A stretch of DNA of 64,000 bases from Absidia repens (lineage: Eukaryota > Mucoromycota > Mucoromycetes > Mucorales > Cunninghamellaceae): the NCBI GenBank assembly GCA_002105175.1, contig MCGE01000019.1, forward strand, positions 62,001 through 126,000, read 5' to 3'. This document shows, piece after piece, positions 50,578 to 62,574 of the stretch. A model generated the notes under the pieces. That model searched no databases and was not told where the DNA came from. It saw only the letters and a program-made list of their open reading frames with translations. The position numbers and the translations under genes are program-made. The stretch's first letter is position 1; every line of letters begins with the position of its first letter.

Positions 50578-51179
50578 AAAGTTTGCCCTGACTTTTAATG
50601 TTAGAATATATCAGTCACCATATAAAAAGTGCCCCTACCTTTCTTTTCCTTCTAATTATGCCACCCGTCATCAAATTTTATCACCTATCATATTTGTTTT
50701 GATATTACACCACTACCATATAAAAGAAAGGCGTACTTTTTTAGTGTCGTGTTACCTTTAAAACACTGATCTATTTCTTTTTTTTTTCTGTTGCCTATTT
50801 TGTGCTTGATCCAGAGAGAGCGAGTCGTCATGATTAAGATGTTGCATCAACATAAATTTACTGGTCCTGTGTTGATGTCATGCAAACAGTAAAAAAGAAG
50901 AAAAAAAAAAAGGGGAACTGCAATCTGTCACAATGCCTCCCCTTTTGATGAATCCACTTGACAATGCCACATCCATACTCCGACCGAGGTCCCGACTTTT
51001 CAAAAAGAATGGACCCACAGTAGCGATATCAAGGGGAAACGAATTTACATCGTTATTGTGGTAAAAATTGTTACTCTGATGTTTGCATCCATGCTATATC
51101 TATCACGGTGGTGGCATTCTGGAGCCTTTTGTGCATTTTTCATGGAAGTCATAATTGCGGCTTCAGGGAGGCTCCGCAG

Positions 51180-51640
51180 AAAACATTTCAAATCCCGCGT
51201 ATGTCGAATTTTATATTTGCTCCATTTTTCTTCTTTCGCTGTCTTTCTTTTCGCCATTCAACTTCTTTGAGGTTTTATTGATCTTAGATTAGTGTTAGGA
51301 CTAGTTTAGAAGGATGTTCATTTCAGGGATTACAAGATGCATGGGGAAACTCTTTCATTTTGGATTCAGGATTTGGGGCCACCATTAGATTAGTGTTAGT
51401 TTGCTATGTTTTGAATAAAATCTGTTTTGTTTTATATATTCCAATGAAAAAAAGTTCCAATATTCTTTCTCTTGCCTTATACAAGAAATCTCATTATATC
51501 GTCGTCAAAATAGATTAGTGCTGACAATTGTTTTGCTTCGATAAAATATACCCCTTCAGAGTCTTTCTAAAGTTTTGTCTGCCTTATACAATACACTTGA
51601 TCCCTTTTTACAGTCGTCGTTTTAGAATAGTGCTGACCAT
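51180..51640 (+). repeat. Dispersed noncoding repeat family, copy D
   Basis: Core AGGGATTACAAGATGCATGG at 51325, preceded by AGTGTTAGGACTAGTTTAGA and followed by CTCTTTCATTTTGGATTCAG and TTTGAATAAAATCTG. Two shorter GATTAGTGCTGACAATTG / AATAGTGCTGACCATTCG units follow. It lacks the long right part seen in copies A and C. Confidence 0.75.
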
Positions 51641-52309
51641 TCGCCCTAATACAATGGTCTCCTTCAGACTGCTTTCAATGGATCACTTGTAGTGTGTTTT
51701 TAATGTGTGTTGCTGGTGTGTGTTATGCGGGGGGGATATTTTATTAGCCGATTTTATTGTGTTTTTCCAGTGTTTAGGACTCGCCCTACAACAGTATTGG
51801 GCAAAATGGAACGATCCTAAAGTAGAGTTTTTGTTATTGTCGTAAAAAATACATTGTCGATGAATGACTTTAAACACCTTTTAGACATTATTAAACCCCA
51901 ATATACTAATTGAAAGACTACTGAAAGATCTAGTGGTCTCAACTATCATGTCTAATTGTGTATTTTATGTGTAAAGTGGAGAAATAAAATACGATGGAAA
52001 TTGGAGTTCCCATCGTTTGATACTATTTGTGAATAGGTACTCAGGAGGAAAGTGGCTTCAATTTAGGTGTTTTTTTTTCTTATTGCTGTTGTAACCTACA
52101 TAATAATAAATGGTATATATATAGTGTGCCCTGTCTCGCACAAGCTAAAATATTAAATAGGGAAAGCTACATGGACGGCAAGATCTACGTTGATTAATAT
52201 GACTAATAGCACAACAATAACTCTACGATTCATATAAATTGAAGTAGAACCGCGAAGGAGTCGCTGAAAAGTAGCCATAATTGGTTAAAATAGAATGAAA
52301 GTATTGGGT

Positions 52310-53030
52310 AGGTCACTTACTTAGCAGCTAGAGCACGATATTGGTCACTATTTAAAGTTTCAGACGATGGATAATAAAAATACATATTTTATTAAGCATA
52401 TCGGTGGACACGAAAACTAAAGATAAGCGGTTCATTAGATGGGCCAATGAGGGATATTAAAGGGAGAGATGAGGAATGGTCAACACTAATCTACGGGACA
52501 ATTGTAAAATGTGAGTTACTATAATGTACAGTACAGTACAAGGCTTGAGAAAGACTAAAAGGTCATCTTTTATTGAAGAACAACGGTTCCAAGCACAACA
52601 GCGGTTAACACTCATCGTAAGAGGCAGATGGTAGTAAAAAAAAAAAAAAGGGTCTATCTATTGTACAACACATTAGAAGGACTAATAGGACATTTTTCAT
52701 CAACGTAAGTAAAAAGAGACATATTTTATTCAGATGTAGATGTAAACTATGGGTAAACTAAGACTAAGCTAAGCTAAAGACCACAAAAGGCCAACTAATG
52801 GTGCTTTCAGTTTCTAGATCCAAAATGAAAGGGGTTTCCCATGCATCTTGTAATCCCTGAGTTGAATCCCCTTCTAAACCAGTCCTGATACTAAGCAAAG
52901 GCCATGAGAACCACATAAAAATTGAATTTGAATAGTGAAGAAAAAACAAAGAAAAAAAAAAGAATCAAAAAGAAAAAATAAATAGGCGCGGGAGAGAGAA
53001 AATAAATATTTCACGTGGGCGGGATTTGAA
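52310..53030 (-). repeat. Dispersed noncoding repeat family, copy E (inverted)
   Basis: The only core copy on the minus strand: CCCATGCATCTTGTAATCCCT at 52838-52858. On the minus strand it runs CCCACGTGAAATATTTATTT, then GGACTGGTTTAGAAGGGG, then ATCTGAATAAAATATGTCTC, then TTGTACTGTACTGTAC. A plus-strand arm with TATATCTGAATAAACTATAT lies at about 53685-53770, so the locus has opposed arms about 1 kb apart. Confidence 0.7.
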
Positions 53031-54337
53031 AGATCTTTTTTTTTTTTGCTCCTGTGTGGATTTTGGTCTGGAGTTACTACTTTTTGGTTGATACAATAAA
53101 GCAAATCAGTACTTTTGATTTTTGATTTTACGACAATCAACAGTATATTAACATTATAATGATATTGACTCTCTTCTCATGACAGTATGGTTACAGCCAC
53201 CATTTAACATGGGCAACGTGGTTGCTGTTTCTCCTTTTGAAGGCTTTGCAGACAAGATAGAACAAATTTCGGTCAGTTTCTAGTGTAAACTTGGGTTCAC
53301 TGTACTGTACTATAGAGTGCGTTTGGCAGTTATGGTAGAATGCCATTGCTTATACTTTCTGGCTGGACTACTTTGCCAACACCATTAACATGCTAGTTCC
53401 ATTATTATGACAGTAAATACCACCATTTGGTATTGGTAGTATGATTGTTCGATTTCCTTGATACTTGTGCAGACAAGATCCACCGATTCGGCCTAGTTTA
53501 GTTTGCGCACTTCCCACTTTTCTAGTAGAATAGTTCGTCACGCATCATAGGATAACTTACATTCTTTAATTGGATCAACTTGAATGAATTTATGTTTATT
53601 ATACAAAAAAGTACCTCCTCCTACACGTTTCACATTTAAATATATGTCATAATATTATAATTAGGCCAGGTTTACGTAGTTTAGGTTTCATAATTTATAT
53701 CTATATCTGAATAAACTATATCATGTTGTTTTATTTGTATATCTCCTCTCGCATGCTTAGCTTGTCTTGCTACATGGGTGCTCACACTGTAGTGCAAGTA
53801 CTGTACAGTAACCTATAGTGCTTGTGTGTATAGAAAAAAAGCTGATATGAGTATCCACAGAAAAAAGAAAGTACGAAGCTGCATCGATCAACCGTCTTGT
53901 TCGTCGCTCCATCTATTGTCTTGTACTGGGTTCTAAATAGAGGGGATGCAATCCGTTTATTGAAGGGATTCATATAATGGCCATGGTGGACGCATGAAAA
54001 AGGGACGGTGAAAAGACGATATAAAATTAATATCGTGTATGTTCTATATACACGCAAAAAAGGATTATCATGCTCTTGTTCAATGATATGATCAAAAATT
54101 GGTTTTACGTCATGACTAGGTACTGTACAGTAGAATGGGAAAATGACATGGGTGACACATTTGAACGAAATGGAATCGAAACGCATTATATAATGAAGAT
54201 GACGGAGAGGAAAAAGTCAATACAATAGCGTGTATTTCATAACATTATTTAAGTAAAAGAAACCAAAGAAAAAATGTAGGATCTATTGTCAAGTAAAATA
54301 ATAATAATCCTTACTTCTTGTCGAACTGCATCATAGC

Positions 54338-54368
<31 letters not shown>

Positions 54369-54614
54369 TATATATACGCATATGAAGGCAAAAATTGCAT
54401 TGTTAGTAAATATTTTATTGATAAATTTTGAAGCAATATATAATATGTATCGGGTAAAGTAAGCTATTATGGAGCCTTATTTGGCAGCACACGATCTAAT
54501 GAGATGTAATAATTGAGAATAAATCGTAAAAACTAATAAAAGCTATATTAGATAAGGAAGGGAAGAAGTTCTATCTAACCAACTAACTAATTCCAATCAA
54601 CAATTCGTTTTGTC

Positions 54615-56987
54615 CTAAACAAATTCACGACCTTCCACTATTAATAGCGACGGCACTTTCACAACGTCTGTCACCTACAAATGATAATAAGAAAAATGAA
54701 GATTAGCACATCTCGTACTTGGTACACATTTGAATGATCTTTTCCATACGACATTTTACCTGATGACATCCCCATACTTTTACATGCTTGAGCTTGGAGC
54801 ACGATCGAATCAATTTGGTCAATACATAATCATCCATTGCACGCACAAAGCTTGCGTCCAGGTAAACCAATGACTTGCAAACAGAAGAGGGAGCATTGGC
54901 ATTTTTCGCATTTGTAGAGTCAATTTTCCGTCGCTTGTATTGATCATTCCCACTACCGGCACCGCCAGTCACATAACTTTCATCAGTATCATCCACTTCA
55001 CCCGCAATGGCTTCCAACGCCGACACCGTCAATTTTTCCACGCTGTGTATATCCAAGCGAGTCAAAGCTTTTCCAGAATGTTGCAATAAAGCGGTAAGCG
55101 CATCATCATCAAAATTCAAGCATCGAGCGACAGAGATGTTTTGTAAACCAGTAACAGATTGGCGATCGATCAACGTAGGCTGCAGTTTCCATTCGTCTGA
55201 GAAGAGGGTTTGAAAGGCGTTCGAGGTGATTTCAGGGCAATCTTCCAATGTTAATTTTTGTAGCTGGTTGCAATGAGGTAGGATGCCATCCACCAGTAAT
55301 TCATCGGTCATGTCGGTGCAACCACGTAAAATAAGTTCGTTCAAGGATCCACCAGTGCGAGCGAGTACTTTGTTGAGATGATCGGGTGTCAATACGTATT
55401 TTCGATCTGGTTCCGCTGATGGCCATGATAATTCCAATGTTTCCAATGCGTTGATCCCACTTTCTGAGAGAATATCCAACCAGTCATTCGATAAAGTCAC
55501 AATTCGTGAAAGGCGCAAATGCTGTAATTTGTTGCAGTTTTCCACCAATGCCTTGAAACCCGATTTGTGAAAGCGATTAGAGTGGCGTAGGCTAAATGTG
55601 TGTAATCGTTCGCCCACTGTGTTGAAGAAATTGATCCATTCTTTTTCCGTGACCAAATGGCATCCAGAGACGGTGAGGGATGTGAGGTGCTGAAGGCGAT
55701 TGCCATAGAGTTTGATAACATCATCCGTCATTCTACCACAGTAATAAAGTCGAAGTGTTCGAAGGTTGGGGCAAAAGTGGGCAATATTCTTCAGTCCAGT
55801 CACGTCCACATCTATGACCAATAACATATGTGTGAAAATAAAGAAGATATATAGGTACGGTGCCCGTGCAACTTCTCTTCATTTGATCTTTCCCCCCCCG
55901 TCACTTACTTGTACAGTCATACAAACAAAGTTCTCTGATATGAGGTTGCATGAATAGTCGTGCGGTATGATTTGTCAGTTGGCGGTTTCGGCATATGATC
56001 TTCGCAATTTTGTCCATGTTGATAAAGCTGATATCGCCTAGCGCTTCCACATCATCAATATGGTCAGTGATAACCTAAATACCATGAGACAAATTAAATG
56101 AGTAACATGGGGCTCTTTTGTGTGTACAACACGTCTTCTCTTTAACAAACTTACATTGATGCAGATATCTTGTAGAGAAGTGACATTAACAGCTGTAGGC
56201 TTCACACCATGCATAAACCAAGCCACTTTGTTTCCACTTTGAGCCCCAGGTATTCGTTTTTTCGTAGGCTTTCGAGCAGAGGCGGGTTCCTTTCCAGATA
56301 GACAATCTGCGCACATCGTTTCTTCAGTTGGGTCAGAGTTGTTGCGGACAAAACGGCCTCGGCACCGTGAGCAAAACATCACGCGAATTCTTGCAGAGGA
56401 GGCGCGTGGGCAAGAGGAAGAAGGCTGAGGGTCAATGAATTCGTCATCACTATTATCATCGTCTTGATCGTCATCACTGAAGTTTTTTGAAGGTCGTTTC
56501 TTTTTCGTCTTGCTATTGCTGCTAGTTGCTGCATCAATGATGGCTCGTGCTTGAGACGATCGAGTTCGCCTTCCGCTTGCAGCTGGTGTATAAAGGATGC
56601 TTTCAACAGCGCCGGTTGAAGAGGACTGTGCTGTAGTTGACGATGATTCAGTCGTGTCATGTTCTGCTGCGGAATCAGTTGGCGTTGTTGTATTGGCGTC
56701 AGTTTGGCGTTGGCTTGTTTCATTTACTGATTGTTCCCTTCGCAGGCGTCGTCTTTCAATCATTTGTTGTCGACTACGGTTTTCAACACGGATGCCATGT
56801 TCCTAATGAGAACAAAATCATTAGTTTTGAGTTGTAGATTCAAGCAGTAAATTGCTTCCACCCTTTAACAAACAAGACAAGCTGGAAAACTTACACGTAA
56901 AAAACTTGACAAAGCTGAACTAGGGCCTCTAATACCTGCAGCTCGATTTCGATTGTCGTCGTTCCTTCCATTGTTATTGGCAGACAT
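54615..56987 (-). CDS. RAD7: Rad7, nucleotide excision repair LRR protein
   Basis: Partner of Rad16 in global-genome nucleotide excision repair. Exons: 56987-56895, 56802-56155, 56074-55909, 55811-54760 and 54674-54615, giving 672 residues. The last exon is only 20 codons (VTDVVKVPSLLIVEGREFV); without it the frame would stop 19 codons past the true donor, at 54703. The N-terminus has the Rad7 hallmark GIRGPSSALSSFLREHGI. An acidic Ser-rich region follows, then a CxxC pair on each side (FCSRCRGRFV, ETMCADCLSG). The rest is leucine-rich repeats of the AMN1/cysteine-containing type (LRTLRLYYCGRMTDDVI; LNELILRGCTDMTDE; LQKLTLEDCPEITSNAF; KLKHVKVWGCHQ). The protein is nuclear by family knowledge. 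Confidence 0.93.
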
Positions 56988-57569
56988 GTCAAAATATAAA
57001 AAGTGAAAGAAGAAGGGGAAAGGAAATAAAAAAAAAAAAAAAAAGGAAAAGAAAAGAAAAAGGTAAGAAAGCGGGATATCAAGCGGTCCTATTTTGTATT
57101 TTTTTTTTTTTTGAGAAAAAAGGTGCCACTGAAATTTAATTGGTTTGAAACGAATGTTTACCATTTGATTTGATTTGTTTGAACTGAGTGATATTAATTA
57201 AGAAACAGAAGGATATCATGATTGATTCATTCTGTTGGGACCTAAATGCAGTGTGTTGTACTGTATAATACAGCTAACAGTCAACTCTTGTTCATGCCGA
57301 TTAAAAAAAAAAGGACGAAGATAACTCATTATCAGGTTTGTGTAACTTTCTCTTGTCAATGAACATATTTATTCGACTATGTTCAATATTTAAATTAACA
57401 AGATACCCTCATTGAGCAGTTTTAGCGTTGATTTAATAGAATAGATGACTAGGATGTCAAAACCTCATTCTTGTCGCCAGGTCGCATGCACTGAGGCAGT
57501 TGTTGTGCCTATTGCAGGAATTTATCTCAAATTTCTGAGAAATTATAGGGCCTTTGAATGCTCAGAGAG

Positions 57570-57900
57570 ATAGTCACAGAGCAGTACAGTACAGTGCGGA
57601 TACTATATGCCCATTCAACAGCACAAGTAGGCATTTGAGATATATATTAATGGTAAAAGTACAGGATATGTTTTATTCAGATGTGTATATAAACTACGGC
57701 AACTAATACGATGCTAAATATAATGGCAACGTCATGACAGCTATGTTATGATGAATCTATTGATAGGGTAAATGAGGATACTAAATTGTAGAATAAACAT
57801 AACGTAAGATAAGCTAATTCCATTGCAAGGGGTAAGCCATTCAACCATGACTAACAAGCTATTCTACAACGAAGAAGGGAAACTAAACGAGGCCAAATTG
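57570..57900 (-). repeat. Opposed partial arm of the dispersed family near copy F
   Basis: The minus strand reads TTTAGCATCGTATTAGTTGC, then ATACACATCTGAATAAAACA, parallel to TTTAGCATTAGTTTGTCC and ATATCTGAATAAAATATA in copy F on the plus strand. The two lie about 0.7 kb apart in inverted orientation. AGTACAGTACAGTG occurs at about 57584. Confidence 0.5.
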
Positions 57901-58074
57901 CTCCATGTTGTGTCCAAAGACATAATATAGCTAATGTTTAATAGTGACGGTTTCTGTAAATAGAAAAGAAATATCATATTGCTTACGGCACATGGTGTTC
58001 GTTGTTGTAGAAGAGAATCCAAACAGAAGGGGGAAGGGCTTCCTTTTTTTTTTTTCATTTGAGACACCAAATAT

Positions 58075-58600
58075 TTTTAAATTCCGACCACGTGAATTTA
58101 TTTACCTACCCATTTTTTTTCGGCTGTTTTCCCCTTCTTTTTTTTTTTTTCTTCACCATTCAACTTGTATATGGTTCCGATGAACTTGGATTAGCGTTAG
58201 GACTAGTTTAGAAGGAGTTTTAGCTCAGGGATTACAAAATGCATGGGGAATCCTTTTCATTTTGGATTCAGGATTTATGACCACCGTCGGATGGCTTTTT
58301 GGAGTCTTCATTAGCTTTGTTTAGCATTAGTTTGTCCGTAGTTCGTTTCCATATCTGAATAAAATATACCTTTTTTACATGCTTCAATGAAAATGTCTCA
58401 TTAGTCTCTATCATGTCTTGTGCAATAGATCTCTTTTTTTTTCCATCGTACATTAACATTTGCTGTTACGCTTCGATAAAAGATAACTCCAGTCATTCTC
58501 ATGTCGTGCAAATGACAATATGTTAGATCCCTTTTTACGTTTATTCTTTTATTAGTGTTAGTCATTATTTATATCTCACAACAGTCACCTTCATGCTTAC
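58075..58600 (+). repeat. Dispersed noncoding repeat family, copy F
   Basis: Opens near CCACGTGAATTTATTT. AGGACTAGTTTAGAAGGAGT precedes the core AGGGATTACAAAATGCATGG at 58227, followed by CTTTTCATTTTGGATTCAGG and ATCTGAATAAAATATACC. Weaker iterations with AGTCTCTATCATGTCTTG follow. Confidence 0.75.
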
Positions 58601-59706
58601 CCTATTAAAAAGCTTTTTACACTGAACCTCACAGCTTCATTTTAATGTTGAACAAAGTGCTAGTGCTTTAACACGCTGCCTACCTTCCATCCACACACAC
58701 TACACGCCCTCACCACCATGTTTGATTTTTTAATGTCTTCATAATTTTTGCCTCCCTATTTTTTCTTCTGAATAAAGAGATCATACTCCTGAACGTTGTA
58801 CTGAGTGCTTAGTACAATTGCTATTTTTAGGTGCGTAGAAAAAAAAAGAGGTTTGGTATGCTTATGTCGAATCACATACTGTGGGTGTGCAAAAACCATC
58901 ATATAAACTCACCAATAATAATAAACACACCGTTATCCAAACTTTGTCTCGATTCTCACAAAGGTGCATCACGTCAAAATTTACTTCTGTTATATACATT
59001 CCCTTGTCGTTGGTATATCTACAGTCTCCGGCAAATGAATATAAATATAATCCCTGTAATTACCACAACTAGCACATACTCATACATGGAAATCAATAGA
59101 TAGTCCCACTGTCAAGTAATAAAATTTTTCTAGGGAGGGAGGGGGGGGGGAGGCAAACGGTGCCCCAAAGTCATTGTTTTATTGTAAGAAAAGCAACATA
59201 AAATATCTAGCATTATTGATACAAAGTCAACTAAACTAAACTAAACTAAACTTTACCATGAAAGTAAGAATGAGGTTGGATGGCACCATACGTACCGAGA
59301 AGGAACAAGACATGAGAAACACATTGTCATATAGAAGGCTACTATGAGAAAGAAAGAAAAAAGATCGCCATGGTGAGATGGTTGGTTGTATATCCAGTCA
59401 AGTTTGCTTCTCTCCACCCAGTTTCATCACCATAATTTTCCTTGGTTTACTTTTTTTTTATTGACGTGAATAGGATTTCTTTTCATATAAGTAAATATAT
59501 AAGTGTGTCTGTTTGTGCGCGTGTGTATAGATGTAAAGGAGGGAGACTATGATTCAACTAAGCTAATAGAAGGAACAATGGAAGAGGGGAGATGTGAATA
59601 ATATAAACTAATAATAAATAAACAATAAAAAAAAAGAAAAAAATCAATGAGGGTCAATCCGTCATTTTGTTGTGTATATGTAAGTTGTGTAAAAAACAGA
59701 TCAGTA

Positions 59707-61958
59707 TCATCCATAAAACTTTTGGACCCAATTGCGCACAAAAGCACTGACTCTCATCATGCGCCGAGATGACCATTTCCTATAGAAGGATTTGTCATTG
59801 ATAGGTTGCGAGAGGTAATCCAGTATCAATTCCACAGTAGGCTTGACATCTTGTACAGTATATCCAGAAGCTTTGACTAATTCAGGTGTCTAGCGCAAAA
59901 TAAAATAAAATAAAATAAAATAGTGTGAGTGTGTTTGCGTTGGCTTTTGCATTTGACCACTTACCCAGCCACCTTTACAAAGGATTTTAATTGCCAACCA
60001 TAACGAAGAAGCGGCTACTTGAGAAGGAGGGGTTCCCAGGAATCGATGATCAATAAGAGTAATTTCCATAAAATATTTGGCCAAAAAGCGGATATGTACG
60101 TCAAAATTACCGATCATGGTACTTTTACGCAAAAAATGAAAGGGGTTGGGGTAACAGAGCTTGAAGTCCAAGATTTGTAAGATATATCGTTCAGATTTGA
60201 GGAGTTCTTCTTCGGTCACCATGTCGCCTGTTACGAAGAGGTATTGTTTGACTGGAGGTGAGATGGTTTCTTCAAATTTCGTGGCCACAAACAGAGAAGC
60301 AATGCCAACCAATTGAAGTTTGCCCATGGACACGTCGCGCCGCGAGAGGAATCGATCAATGATATTCACAGTTAAAAAGAGAGTTTCTGGTAACAATTGG
60401 AAGATATAGTGGACTTCGATAACCCAATCAATCAAAACATCACGCATTCGCCAAGTTACTTCATGTTGAATAGAGATATAACCAGGATCAACCAGAGTAT
60501 CACTCTAAAGTATTCAAAGAAGAAGAAGAAGAAGAAGAAGAAAGGAAAAAACCAAGTAAGTACACAAAAGGTAATACAATATGGATATGTTGGTATAGAT
60601 ATAAAATAAAACTTACTTCTGTCGCACGCAAATAGTTTAAAATTTCGTCAGCATACTCGGCCACCAGCATGGGATCATTTGATTCGTCGTTAGTATTGTC
60701 ACTGTTTTGAGACACTTGGTTGTTTTGTAAGAGATTATGTTGCGCCCGTTGATCATCGAGTTGTTCTTGCTTGTTGGCTTCATCATAGGTTTGCTGATCG
60801 ACGGATAATTCTGCTTGCTGGAAGTCTTTGGATTCTATGGCTGCGAAGGATGGTTTTGTTGTATGATGTGTAGATGTGGATTCAGATGCAGAGTGGGATG
60901 ATGATGGTGATGGTGAGGATGAGGACGACGTTGGTGGAAGTGGTGGGTGGGACTGTAATGATGAAGAGGAAGTGGATTTGGTTGCTGCTTGTGATGATGA
61001 AAAAGTTGCGTTTGGATCCACGTTTTCTTTGCCTTGAGTACTGGATTTACGTTCGTCATTCGCGAGTTGGTCAAGATATTTTTGCCGTTTGAGAGATGAC
61101 AGTAGTCGTTCACTACGTTGATACATTCCTTCTGAAGATCGCTTCGAGCTGCTGTTGGAAGAAAGGTACTTTTCACGAAGACTAGGTTTCATACGATCAG
61201 GGACAGTAATGGGCAATATCGGTGTTGGTTCCATCTTCTTTTTTTCGTCGCCTTGTGGAGTAGTCGGTTTGTAACGTCGTTTGTTGTCTTCAAAAAAATC
61301 TTTGAGAGTTGCTGCCTCAGTTGCCGCCTCCGCTGCAGCTGCCTCTTGTCGGGCAGTTTGCTGATTCAAAACTCGAGTTGTTGCAGTTGTAGTGCTACTA
61401 GTAGTCGAGGAAACAGATTTGTGTTGGGTATGGGCAGATTCTGAAGGTTGCTGCAACTGCCGGTTGGTAAGCGCTATATCTTTATTGTTGGTGGTAGCCT
61501 AGAGAATATGTATTGTAAAGAGATTAGGTTCCAAGAATAGATAGTTTGTGCACAATGGTTTAAGCTTACCGCCAAATTATAATCATGATAATTGCTCTTA
61601 TCGACCATGACACCTCTTTTGGATTCACCAAGGACTGTAGGTTTGTGTGTCGTAGACGTTGAAAGGGCAGCTTTACGAGAGTCACCATCACCCAAGGAGA
61701 AATTTTTCAATGATTTGGATTTGGTTGCCATTGATACTGCATTCTCGTCACCTGCCACATCACCAGCTTTCGGGTTCCTTCCTAGTGTCTATATAGATTC
61801 AGTAACAAATAAGAATGATAGTTAGTATAACTAGCGTTTTATTTATTATTTCTCATCTTTTTGCGCCCAATAACTGTAATCACTAGTATCCAATAATCTT
61901 AAAAAAGAGTCCCACATGAATAGATACTTACACGCTGAATGTCACTTCCAGAGAACAT
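59707..61958 (-). CDS. B-type (G2/mitotic) cyclin
   Basis: Regulatory subunit that activates Cdk1 for mitosis. Exons: 61958-61932, 61788-61570, 61498-60617, 60504-59965 and 59889-59707, giving 616 residues. Exon 1 is only 9 codons (MFSGSDIQR). A long disordered N-terminus holds a KEN box (QGKENVDP), a degradation signal. I see no textbook RxxLxxxxN destruction box; RTLGRN at the exon 1/2 junction is near but not canonical. The cyclin box starts at MRDVLIDWVIEVH (the MRAIL region) and continues with LFVATKFEE; the C-terminal cyclin fold has PSQVAASSLWLA. An Ala/Glu stretch and a Ser/Pro-rich stretch lie before the box. The 616-residue length is typical of filamentous fungal Clb-type cyclins. 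Confidence 0.94.
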
Positions 61959-62574
61959 GAGAGGAAAAGCAAGCCAGAGAATAAAAGGAAAGAAGAAGAA
62001 AAAAAAAAAAAAAAGAAGAAGGAAGAGAGGAAAGAAAAAGAAAAAAAGGGTTTATCAGGGAGGACATGAGAAAAATTGTTTTGTTTTCCCAGTTCTACAG
62101 TGTGAAAAAATTAATTCAAATGACGCTACACGCTTCGCTCCGACTGGACGCGCTTTTTTTAATACACTCTTCATAGATGGTCCATACAATTTTTATATAT
62201 ACTAGGACAAATTGTGATTTTGTATCTCCAAAAATACTCACTGAGAGAATGTCCCATATATGTAACGCCACATCCTTTTCATTCAATTAAACAACCCTTC
62301 CCCCTATGTCTTATTTATTTCATATATAAATATTTTCATCCAAGACCCAGTATTTCACTAAAACATACATAATATCTTACACAACAGAGAGTCGCGATAA
62401 TCGCGTGATACTTCTAAACCAACAAGTTCATTACGTTTCACATCTTCATCCCAATTAAACAAAAGATAAAGCATGACAATAAATGATGTGATATAAAAGA
62501 GTTTTTATTCGAATAAATAGTATATAGTACATTGGCATCAGTAAAAAATAAAATAAGACATAATAAAGATTATT
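61959..62574. other. Spacer between SFT2 3' end and cyclin 5' end
   Basis: About 615 bases. An A/G-rich block (about 61960-62050) lies directly upstream of the cyclin start. Near 62122-62160 is a GC-rich patch (ACACGCTTCGCTCCGACTGG, then ACGCGCTTTTTTT) that recalls the GC island at 5990-6135. No gene seen. Confidence 0.4.

Larger units (their letters stand above)
49795..54614. other. Intergenic repeat region
   Basis: Largely repeats D and E of the dispersed family and AT-rich filler. TACTGTACAGTA occurs at 53799-53810 and 54121-54132, and there is an ATA microsatellite near 54333-54370. A possible small spliced gene at 50247-50577 is listed separately. The 134-codon frame at 53782-54186 (minus) has no recognised domain and overlaps the repeat tail, so it is not called. 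Confidence 0.6.
56988..59706. other. Intergenic repeat region
   Basis: Contains dispersed-repeat copy F and an opposed partial arm at about 57570-57900. There are runs of G near 59137 and of A/T elsewhere, and a CTAAA tandem (CTAAACTAAACTAAACTAAA) near 59230. No protein gene supported. Rad7 promoter sequence should lie just right of 56987 and includes an A/T homopolymer near 57030. Confidence 0.55.

Noticed and set aside
53782..54186. 134-codon minus-strand frame
   Set aside because: No domain, AT-driven composition, and it overlaps repeat-associated sequence including two TACTGTACAGTA palindromes.
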